64,000 nt of DNA from an uncultured bacterium (lineage in GTDB: Bacteria; Verrucomicrobiota; Kiritimatiellia; PWTM01): NCBI GenBank assembly GCA_937139365.1, contig CAKZPT010000108.1:1-64000 (forward strand). The letters run 5' to 3'. Every line of letters begins with the position of its first letter. The stretch's first letter is position 1. The notes beneath the pieces are model-generated. The model saw nothing but the letters and a program-made list of their open reading frames with translations, did no database searches and was not told the DNA's origin. This document shows, piece by piece, positions 55,260 through 62,524 of the stretch. Position numbers and translations under genes: made by a program.

Positions 55260-55821
55260 ATGAACGGGATCCTCCTCCTGTTCGGCGCCGCCCTCGCCGT
55301 TCAGACCCTCGGCAGCGAGGGACGGCCCCTGCCCATCCGCGCCCGCTGGAGTGGCGTGGTCGCAGATGATTCGCGGTGGGACGGCCCCTTTCCCCGGCGA
55401 CGATGAGGCCGGTCGCGCAACGGGGGTGCCGTGCCGTGAGATCGCGGTGGTCCCGCTCCCGCCATCCGACGCCCCCGGGGACGGTTGGCGGCACCCCGTC
55501 CTGATCAAATCCCGCGACAAGGCCGCCCGCGGGCTCGGCCCGGAGGCCGCCGCCGCGCTGGATGGACGACTGGAGTGGGGACGCGAACGCCTCCTAATGG
55601 TTCGATGGAGCGGCTCTGACGCGGACCGCCTCGAGTTCGCCGTGGCCGAATCTCGCCCCGACCAGGTCGTTTTTCACTTCCGCCCCGAGCGAACGCGGAA
55701 CCGCGTCGTCCCCGTCCGTTTCTTCGCCATCCGCGCCAACGTTCGATGGGTCGTCCGCCCGCCCACCCCGACGGCCATCTCGCCGCCGCAGGATGCGGCC
55801 GTCGCCCCCCATTTTCCTTGA
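55260..55821 (+). pseudogene. small secreted protein of unknown function, probably frameshifted
   Basis: Frame 0 from ATG 55260 gives a signal peptide (ILLLFGAALAVQTLG) and RARWSGVVADDSRWDG, then stops soon after a C/T-rich tract at about 55384-55394. Frame 1 continues with PFPGDDEAGRATG and a coherent domain (LEWGRERLLMVRWSGSDADRLEFAVAE, VRFFAIRANVRWVV). The two pieces read as one exported protein of about 185 residues. No function is known. Confidence 0.5.
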
Positions 55822-55982
55822 CCGGCCGCCGGCAGAGGAGCGGACCCGGAGGACTTGAACATCGCCCTGGACCGACTAAAAAAATATGTAGATCGGGGCG
55901 TCGGCCGGGCCGAAGGCGGCCTTCCCCATCGCCGGCCCAGGCGTCGCCGTCCCAACAGCACCTTGTGCGGAGGTGAACGACG

Positions 55983-56147
55983 ATGGCGCAGTACGACTAC
56001 AAGTGCGGAAAGTGCGGCAAGGGGTTCACGGTCACCATGGCCATGTCGGAGTACGACCGGAAGAAGGTCAAGTGTCCGAAGTGCGACAGCACCGCGGTGG
56101 CGCGCGTGTTCTCCAGCATCAACGTTCAAACCTCGAAAAAGAGCTGA
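55983..56147 (+). CDS. FmdB-family zinc-ribbon protein (short, absent from the ORF track)
   Basis: This 54-residue protein starts MAQYDYKCGKCGKGF and has a second pair KCPKCDSTAVARVFSSI, matching the FmdB/CxxC zinc-ribbon family seen as small regulatory-like proteins. GGAGGTGA precedes ATG 55983 at a good distance. It is too short for the track but clearly supported. Confidence 0.85.
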   Translation: MAQYDYKCGKCGKGFTVTMAMSEYDRKKVKCPKCDSTAVARVFSSINVQTSKKS

Positions 56148-56160
56148 GCGCCCAGCCGTC

Positions 56161-58698
56161 TTACCGGCCGGATTCGATTTCGTACCACAGCGTCCGCAGC
56201 GTTGGCCCCACGGACCACGATCGGCCTTCGGTGTCGTCCGTGACGGCGACGCCGGTGGCGCGACGGCCGCGCCCGTCGAGGGCGTGCACTGCGCGGACCG
56301 GCGCGTTCAGGCGCAGGCGAAACGGGATTCCGTTGACGACGGTGGGTCCCTGGCCCCAACGGTGGCCCACGCTGGTGCGGTCGGCGTTCCATTCCATGCC
56401 TAGGTTCTCGGCCGAGCCGACCGCGACCAGCAACATGCGCGACGAGGTTTCGAGCGGCGCTCCGTCCAGGCTGGTTACGACGACGACGGCGTAGTCGCGT
56501 TCGACCTCTCCGACCTCGATGCGCAGGCCGCCCAGATCGAACGCGCGACCGGCGACCCTGCCCCAGACCGCCCGCGTGGCCGGCGTGTTCACAACGACGT
56601 GGGCCCGGCGCGGATCCCGCGCGTCCCAGACGGCGCGCCCGTCGGGTGTCGCCAGGAAGGGCTCCGTCGGCGCGGCGACCTCCGTTGGCCGGTCGGCCTT
56701 CGGATCGATGCCGATTCTCCTGCGAAATCCCAGCGCAGGCGGCACGCGCTGTTCGCAGGTGCCGGCGGCCGTCTCCCGCAGCGGCTCGAGGTCGCCGCGG
56801 ACGTAGAGGTTCGCGAAGGCGCCCAGCAGCGCGAGCTTGGCCGGATGGCCGTTGAACGAGAAATACCCCCCGAGTGAATCGCGGTCCCAGCGGTCGGCCT
56901 CGCTAGCGTACTGGAAAAAGAAGACGCCGTCCCAGTCCTGCAATGCCCCGACGAGGGCGGCGAAGGGCACGACGGAGGCGGCGTAGTCATGCGGCGCGGG
57001 GATATTCCACTCGGAGATCGTGAACGGCCGGTCCAGCAGGCGCCACGAGGCGCGTTCGAAGAGCACGTCGCGGCCCGCCGCCTCCTCCATCGGCGTGTTC
57101 TCGATCCGCCAGTTTCTCGGATCCCACGGGCGCCCTGGAAAGCGCGGGTGCTGCCAGTAGGCGTGGATGTCGGCGAAGTCGCAGGTGTCCGCGACGATCC
57201 GCGCGCCGTGGTAGGTGATCTGCGAGGCGGTGACGGGCATCCTCGCCCCGACGTCGGTCTTGATGAACCGGACGAGGTCGCGAATGAACTCGGATTCCAC
57301 CTCCTCCATGAACCGTCGCGCGTCGGCCACCGCCGCCTCGGGCCAGCCGGCGTCGGGGATGTCCACCGAACGGCGTTCGACCGAGCCGCCCGGAGGCAGC
57401 GGAGCGGGTAGGCCGCCCTCGCGGACGACGACGTCGGCGAGTTGGAACGGCACATCCGAGTCGCCGAACTTGAAGCAGACACGGGCCGCGTTGGTCAGCG
57501 AGGCGGTTGCGCGGAACTGGCGCCGTACCCGGCGCCACTGCGGGCCGATCTCCAATCGCTCGGCGAGGCCAACGGGGCCCCAGTTGCCCGGGCCCTGCCG
57601 CGAGACGTCGACGTAGAGGCGGCGCTTCGCGTCGGCGCGCGCGTCGAACTCGAGGGAGTAGACGCGGCCCTCGAGGACGGTCAGGCCGGCCCTCATCAGC
57701 TCGTGGGTCGCGCCGGCGGCGGGCACTCGAATGCGCAGCGAACGGCGATGGCCGTCCGGCCCGGGAGCGCCGAACTCGACGACCGCCGGCTGCGCGCGTT
57801 GGGTGTTGAGGCGCCATTCGTCGAGCGCCACCGCATTTCCCGCCAGCCGCGCCAGCTCGGGACCGGGTGGCACCGCGTCGGCCAGCCATGCGGCCTTCAG
57901 GGCCTCGGTGGAGCCGTACCGGCGGGCCAGCCACTCGTTGAACTGGCGGCGGAACTCGCCCCGGTAGGGTTCGGGCAGCGTCGCGGCGAGGTCCGGGCCC
58001 CGCCGGCTGAAGTCGTTCTCGTTGGTGATCTCGATCATCGCGATGCCCGGATCCTCGGCGCGCCGCAGGCCCCGGTGGGGGTTGAATCGGCCGAGATACT
58101 CGCGGATGAACTCCTTCAACAGCCGCCGCATCCGTGGCTCGAAGTAGAGTACGTATTTGCTGTAGCGGCACTCGTAGGGCAGGTCGCGGACGTTTTCGAA
58201 GCCCTCGCCCTCCCCGAACGTCCGCCCGACGTGCAGGTTCAGGTTCACGTACAGGCCGTGCCGGATCAGCTCCGCGATGAAAATGTCCTGCCGGTCCATC
58301 ATTTCGGGATCCAGTTCGCGGCGGCCGGCGGCCGGCGGGCGCAACACGCCGCGCGGCGGCGGTTGGGTGTCGTGGTGATGGAACCGCACGCCATTGAGAC
58401 CGAGCTTGGACAGCCTTGCGGCGACGACCGGCGCGTCCTCCTTGCGGGGAGCGTTGGCCCCGAAACAGACATTCACCCCCCAGATCCGCAGGCGGCGATC
58501 GCCGACGAAGAAACGGCCGTCGCGGATCTTGACGAAACCGTCGGCGCCGGCCGGCCGGGGATGTAGGCGCGAGAAATCGACGGCGTTGGCCTCGATATCG
58601 TTGCCGGGCAGAACGAACGGAAACCGCTCCGCCGGCGCGCCGACGCAGGTGAATGTCCACGTCGCCAACGCGCCGCATGCGCATCGAACGGGCCTCAT
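56161..58698 (-). CDS. large secreted glycoside hydrolase (clan GH-A-like) with CBM-like insert
   Basis: This intact glycosidase of 845 residues has a barrel with the acid/base Glu in IEITNENDFS near residue 225 and a nucleophile Glu in FTISEWNIP. A beta-sandwich insert between them (AGLTVLEGRVYSLEFDARAD to WRRVRRQFRATASLTN) resembles a CBM4/9-type carbohydrate-binding domain. The N-terminus TWTFTCVGAPAERFPFVLP looks exported. The start is decided by AGGAGG at 58714-58709, 10 bases before ATG 58698, rather than the GTG/ATG pair at 58722/58719. It follows DUF6807 in the same operon. The sugar substrate is not identified. Confidence 0.85.
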   Translation of the reverse strand: MRPVRCACGALATWTFTCVGAPAERFPFVLPGNDIEANAVDFSRLHPRPAGADGFVKIRDGRFFVGDRRLRIWGVNVCFGANAPRKEDAPVVAARLSKLGLNGVRFHHHDTQPPPRGVLRPPAAGRRELDPEMMDRQDIFIAELIRHGLYVNLNLHVGRTFGEGEGFENVRDLPYECRYSKYVLYFEPRMRRLLKEFIREYLGRFNPHRGLRRAEDPGIAMIEITNENDFSRRGPDLAATLPEPYRGEFRRQFNEWLARRYGSTEALKAAWLADAVPPGPELARLAGNAVALDEWRLNTQRAQPAVVEFGAPGPDGHRRSLRIRVPAAGATHELMRAGLTVLEGRVYSLEFDARADAKRRLYVDVSRQGPGNWGPVGLAERLEIGPQWRRVRRQFRATASLTNAARVCFKFGDSDVPFQLADVVVREGGLPAPLPPGGSVERRSVDIPDAGWPEAAVADARRFMEEVESEFIRDLVRFIKTDVGARMPVTASQITYHGARIVADTCDFADIHAYWQHPRFPGRPWDPRNWRIENTPMEEAAGRDVLFERASWRLLDRPFTISEWNIPAPHDYAASVVPFAALVGALQDWDGVFFFQYASEADRWDRDSLGGYFSFNGHPAKLALLGAFANLYVRGDLEPLRETAAGTCEQRVPPALGFRRRIGIDPKADRPTEVAAPTEPFLATPDGRAVWDARDPRRAHVVVNTPATRAVWGRVAGRAFDLGGLRIEVGEVERDYAVVVVTSLDGAPLETSSRMLLVAVGSAENLGMEWNADRTSVGHRWGQGPTVVNGIPFRLRLNAPVRAVHALDGRGRRATGVAVTDDTEGRSWSVGPTLRTLWYEIESGR

Positions 58699-58718
58699 CG
58701 GATTCAAACCTCCTGGCA

Positions 58719-59648
58719 TCACGGCCGATCACCCGCCGAGCGGGCCGCCCATTCCGCGAACCGACGGTCGAGCTCGGCGGCGGACGGTTCGCCCCGGTGG
58801 ATCCAGACCCGCCATCGGAAGGTCACGACACCTCCGGCGGGCACCTCGAACGTCTCGGGTTCCTGCAAAAGGCCGAAGCTTTTCCGGGCAAACGGGTTGG
58901 CGGAGAATAGGCCGTAGGTGCGCACATGCCATCCGGTCGGGTGGCGTGGATTGAACGGGTGATCGAAGATCGCCACACCCACCATTTCGCCACCCAGCGG
59001 ACCGCTGTAGTCGCACCACCGCGCCGGCCGACTCCAGGCCGCGCGATCGGCGTGTCCCTCGGAATTGAGGATGCGCCCGCGACCCGGTGGGTCGGGCTGC
59101 AGGGCCGCGCCGAGCCCCAACGCTAACGATCCCTCCTTCGTGTCGCCGAAGCGCAGCGCCCCGCGGGAGGCATGGACGAACGCCTCGAGCTCGATCTCGC
59201 TGCCACCGTCGCGGGTGGGCCGGAACCGCCAGACCCGCCGATCCGTCGCGACCACGGCGCCGCCGGCGACCCACTCGTTGCTGACGACCATCCGGCCACC
59301 ACCCTCGTCGAGCTCGAGAAACGCCACGTGCACGATGCGCTCGCCGTTCCGCGAGCTCCAGAAATCGTGGCCGTTCAGGTCGCCGTGCGTGGACCAGAGC
59401 CCGCAGTGGTGGGGGTGGTCTCTCGATTCCCCCGCGATTTCGCCAGAGGGGAAGGCCCTCGTCAGTGCCGCTCCATGGGGGGCAAGCACCGGATGGAAAC
59501 ACGGAAATCGTTCATGGCGGAACCGGTAGTCCGCCAGCGGCCGCCCGCCGACGCGGATGCGCACGACTTCCGCCTCGCGTTCGAACGTCACCTCGCCCGC
59601 CGAGGCGGCCAGCGCGACGGCCGCCGCCAGCATCCGGATCGTCCTCAT
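58719..59648 (-). CDS. DUF6807 (PmoA-like) secreted protein
   Basis: This 309-residue exported protein has a signal peptide (MRTIRMLAAAVALAASAGE) and the family core with DHPHHCGLWSTHGDLNGHDFW and GVAIFDHPFNPRHPTGWHVRTYGLF, a histidine-rich site whose reaction is not established. GAGGG lies 6 bases before ATG 59648. The frame is open upstream into the MGMT-like domain, so an in-frame fusion of 440 residues is also encoded. Its stop overlaps the first in-frame start-like codon of the glycosidase gene. Confidence 0.85.
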   Translation of the reverse strand: MRTIRMLAAAVALAASAGEVTFEREAEVVRIRVGGRPLADYRFRHERFPCFHPVLAPHGAALTRAFPSGEIAGESRDHPHHCGLWSTHGDLNGHDFWSSRNGERIVHVAFLELDEGGGRMVVSNEWVAGGAVVATDRRVWRFRPTRDGGSEIELEAFVHASRGALRFGDTKEGSLALGLGAALQPDPPGRGRILNSEGHADRAAWSRPARWCDYSGPLGGEMVGVAIFDHPFNPRHPTGWHVRTYGLFSANPFARKSFGLLQEPETFEVPAGGVVTFRWRVWIHRGEPSAAELDRRFAEWAARSAGDRP

Positions 59649-60041
59649 GCGCCCTCGTGACATCGTGCATCGCCGGCTCGATGCCCACGGATGCGGATCC
59701 ACCACCCGCCATGGCTCGGCGAGCCGCCCGCCGGCGAACCTCACGCCCTCCGCCGCCAGCCGCGCCAGCTTCTCGGCGGCCGCCCGGCCGCGGACCTGGC
59801 CGCGATAGCCTCCCGGTCGTAAGTCCGAGGCGATCACCCGGTGACAGGGCACCCAGGGCGCCCACGGATTATCGCGCAGGGCCCGCCCCACCGCACGGGG
59901 CGAGGCCACGCCTACGGCCTTCGCCAGCCGCGCGTAGGTCGTCACGCGGCCCCGGCGAACGGTTCGAAGGGCGTCGTAGACGCGCCGCGCAAACTCCGTG
60001 ACCTGGCACGCGGCTCTCCCTGGCGACCCGGCGCGCTGCAT
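59649..60041 (-). CDS. MGMT-like DNA-binding alkyltransferase domain, without its own stop codon
   Basis: This is the C-terminal-type domain of O6-alkylguanine-DNA alkyltransferases, about 130 residues from ATG 60041. It has FARRVYDALRTVRRGRVTTYARLA, SPRAVGRALRDNP and the active-site motif VPCHRVI near residue 67. A Cys at this place means true transferase chemistry is possible, unlike ATL proteins that have Trp. No stop occurs before the DUF6807 ATG; the frame reads straight through. A one-base shift would give the ATGA overlap seen elsewhere, so an indel near the 3' end is likely. A hairpin with a T tract lies just upstream. Confidence 0.75.
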
Positions 60042-60059
60042 GCGCCCACCACGGTCACG

Positions 60060-60120
60060 AAAAAAGCGACCGGTGTCAAGGAGGTCTGGGTGGGGAACCC
60101 ATGGGAAAAACACCGGTCGC
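60060..60120 (-). repeat. 11-bp inverted repeat hairpin with T tract, upstream of the MGMT-like gene
   Basis: GCGACCGGTGT (60066-60076) and ACACCGGTCGC (60110-60120) are perfect inverted copies with a 33-base loop that itself holds TGGGT/ACCCA arms. Read on the minus strand, the stem is followed by TTTTTT (60065-60060), the form of an intrinsic terminator, 19 bases before ATG 60041. It could be an attenuator in the leader or a dispersed palindromic element. Confidence 0.6.
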
Positions 60121-60229
60121 CCACCGCAACCTACCTCATCGGCGGAGGTTTTCAAGGAACGGGTGCCGCGGAGATGCCGGGCGGGCTGGACGCGCCGATG
60201 CGGCCAAGAGAACGGGGCCTGGGCCGTCC

Positions 60230-60256
60230 TTGCACGGCCGCGGCCGGCAGCATACT
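60230..60256 (+). promoter_or_regulatory. putative promoter of the dTDP-sugar reductase gene
   Basis: TTGCAC (60230-60235) and CATACT (60251-60256) are spaced by 15 bases. ATG 60266 begins 9 bases later, so the transcript would have little or no leader. Confidence 0.42.
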
Positions 60257-60265
60257 TTGCCGCGC

Positions 60266-61144
60266 ATGAGAATGCTGGTGACCGGCGCGACGGGGTTTCT
60301 CGGCCGCGAGGTCGTGGCTCGGCTGGCCCGCGAGCACGACGTGGTGCCCGTCGGCGGCCGCACGGCGCTACCCGGCGGGCTGGCCGCGGACTTGCGCCGC
60401 CCAGGCATCTGGGGGCCGCTGCTGGCGGAGGTGCGGCCGGACTGGGTCGTCCATCTGGCCGCCTATCGGGAGCCGGATTTTTGCGAGGACCACCCCGAGG
60501 AAACACGGGCGCTCAACACCCGGCCGGTGGCGGAGCTAGTTCGTGAGCTGCCGCCCGACGACCGCCTGCTCTTCATCAGCACCGACTATGTCTTCGACGG
60601 CCTGCACCCGCCCTACCGCGAGGATAGCGAGCGCCGGCCGATCAACGTGTACGGGCTAAGCAAGGCCGAGGCGGAGGACGCCGTCCTCGCGCGGCCCGGC
60701 TCGCTGATCCTCCGCATCCCGCTCCTCGTCGGCTCGGGTCCGTCCGCCGACCGATCGGGATTTCTCACCCAGATTGTGGACACGCTGCGGCAGAACCGGC
60801 CCGTGGCGGCCGACGCGGTGCTGCGGCGGTTTCCGACCTGGATTCGGGACGTCGCCGAGGCCGTCGCGTTTCTGATCGAGCGCGATCAGACGGGCGTCTT
60901 GCACTATAGCGGCCGCGAGGGGCTGACGCGCCACGAGATGATCCGGATCGCCGCCGAGGTGCTCGGCCACCCGGCGGACCATGTGCGGCCGTCGGAGGAC
61001 GTAGTGCCCCGGCGCGCCGCGCGGCCGCGCGATTCACAACTCGACACCACCCGGATCGAGGCCCTCGGCTTCCGCCGGTTCACGCCGTTCCGCGAGGTCG
61101 TCAAGGCGTTTGCCGCCGATTTCCCGGAGGTCCGCACCGGCTGA
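60266..61144 (+). CDS. RmlD-like dTDP-4-dehydrorhamnose reductase-type SDR
   Basis: This 292-residue extended SDR reduces or isomerises a nucleotide-linked sugar. It has MLVTGATGFLGREVVARLA at the N-terminus, ISTDYVFDGLHPPYRE, the catalytic NVYGLSKAEAED, and a C-terminal WIRDVAEAVAFLIE. It is of RmlD type, but similar SDRs also act as methionine adenosyltransferase regulators, so the substrate is uncertain. No rml partners are adjacent. Confidence 0.85.
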   Translation: MRMLVTGATGFLGREVVARLAREHDVVPVGGRTALPGGLAADLRRPGIWGPLLAEVRPDWVVHLAAYREPDFCEDHPEETRALNTRPVAELVRELPPDDRLLFISTDYVFDGLHPPYREDSERRPINVYGLSKAEAEDAVLARPGSLILRIPLLVGSGPSADRSGFLTQIVDTLRQNRPVAADAVLRRFPTWIRDVAEAVAFLIERDQTGVLHYSGREGLTRHEMIRIAAEVLGHPADHVRPSEDVVPRRAARPRDSQLDTTRIEALGFRRFTPFREVVKAFAADFPEVRTG

Positions 61145-61262
61145 CGCGGCCGGGTCCGCCCATCCCCGTGCGCCGTCCGGCGGCCGTTCCCTGCTAGGTC
61201 GTCCCGTCCGCCAACCGTCCCGTAAGATGTATTCCGGCACGCCGCATGGCATACTGGCCGCC

Positions 61263-62035
61263 GTGAGGAGTCCCGGCGAGGAACGAAAGTGGCGTCGGCG
61301 GGAATTTCTGGGCGGGGCGGCGGCCTACGCGGCCCCGCGCAAACCCGTGGAGGAGCTCTTCGACTGCTAGGCCGATCCGTGGCAGGTGCGCAACCTGGCC
61401 GAAGACCCCGACCATCGCCCGGTCCTGACGCGAATGCGCGAGGCGTTGCGGGCGCACCTCCTTTCCATACGCGACCTCGGCTTCATGCCGGAATGGCGCG
61501 CGGCGCACCTGTCGGGTCGGGGAACGCCGACGGTTGAGGCGGCCGACGAAATCATGTACCCGTTGGGCCGCATCCTCGAAACCGCCGAGGCGGTCGGACG
61601 GCCTGTCGCGGAGGACGCGAGGATCGAGTGGTTGAAGGACGTGGATCCGGCCGTTCGCTGGTGGGGGGCGATCGGTGTGCGGGTCTCCGGCGACGGCTCG
61701 GCGCCGGTCCGTCGAGCGCTGACGCACACGTTGCGCGACGCGGTGCCGCCGGTGCGCATCGAGGCAGCTGGCGCGCCGCTCGCGGGCTGGAACGACCCCG
61801 ACGCGCTCAACGCCCTGATCGCGTCGCTCGCGTCCCCCGATTCCCTCGAGGTTCTCGCCGCCGCCCGCACCCTGCCACTCCTGGGTTTGCTGGCGCGGCC
61901 CGCGCTGCCGGCGATGCGGACGGCGCTCCGGACCGGCTCGCCCGACCGGAACCTGAACCTGTACATTCAGCCTGGAGGCGGCCGTCCGGGAACTGGTGGC
62001 GGCCTCCACGCAACCGCCATTGCGGAGAGACTCGA
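61263..62035 (+). pseudogene. sulfatase remnant: Tat-like signal joined to the C-terminus, catalytic domain missing
   Basis: GTG 61263 begins a twin-arginine-like signal (RKWRRREFLGGAAAYAA), then at once PVEELFDC, a phrase from the C-terminal end of sulfatases. The roughly 400-residue catalytic domain between them is absent. A TAG at 61368-61370 interrupts the same frame, which continues with ADPWQVRNLAEDPDHRPVL and HEAT-like helices (EWLKDVDPAVRWWGAIG). A further shift near 61970 moves to the frame with LEAAVRELVAAS. This is a decayed gene. CATACT lies 7 bases upstream of GTG. Confidence 0.75.
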
Positions 62036-62037
62036 CC

Positions 62038-62457
62038 ATGAAGCTCTGGACCGGCGAGATCCATCGCGAGACCAAAGGGCACGGCGACCTCCACGACCTC
62101 ACCGCCGACGTGACTGCCGTGGTGAAATGCTCCGGCATCCGCGCCGGCATTCTGCACCTTTTCGTGATCGGCAGCACCGGCGCGCTGACGACCATGGAGT
62201 TCGAACCGGGCCTGGTCGGCGATCTTCGCCTGCTGCTGGATCGCCTCGTGCCGCCGTCGGAAGCCTACGGGCACCAGGAGGCCTGGCACGACGGCAACGG
62301 CCACTCGCACCTGCAGGCCAGCCTGTTGCGGCCGGACCTGACCCTGCCGATCCGCGAAGGCGAGCCCGTGCTGGGGCGGTGGCAACAGGTCGTGCTCGTC
62401 GAATGCGATGTCCGGCCGCACCAGCGCATCGTCGTGCTGACCATCTTCGGCGATTGA
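62038..62457 (+). CDS. YjbQ-family protein
   Basis: This 139-residue protein is of the YjbQ/UPF0047 family, reported to have thiamin-phosphate synthase side activity in some members. It has LHLFVIGSTGALTTMEFEPG, the conserved His-rich HDGNGHSHLQASLL, and LGRWQQVVLVECDVRPHQRIV. GGAGAG precedes ATG 62038. The longer frame back to 61996 belongs to the sulfatase remnant. Confidence 0.9.
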   Translation: MKLWTGEIHRETKGHGDLHDLTADVTAVVKCSGIRAGILHLFVIGSTGALTTMEFEPGLVGDLRLLLDRLVPPSEAYGHQEAWHDGNGHSHLQASLLRPDLTLPIREGEPVLGRWQQVVLVECDVRPHQRIVVLTIFGD

Positions 62458-62461
62458 AGAC

Positions 62462-62484
62462 CCCGGCGTTTCCCAATCGCCGGG
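62462..62484. terminator. hairpin between convergent genes
   Basis: CCCGGCG (62462-62468) and CGCCGGG (62478-62484) form a perfect 7-bp stem with a 9-base loop, between the ends of the YjbQ gene and the HydB/NuoF gene. There is no T tract, so termination is only possible, not shown. Confidence 0.4.
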
Positions 62485-62524
62485 AGATCGCGGCCGCACC
62501 GGTGCCGCCACGGTGCGCGCGGCC

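Noticed and set aside
35175-61370. Reassignment of TAG to a sense codon
   Set aside because: TAG ends the DUF4129 gene (8747-8749) and comF (15822-15824) at the expected positions. The in-frame TAG codons occur only in accessory genes that show other damage.
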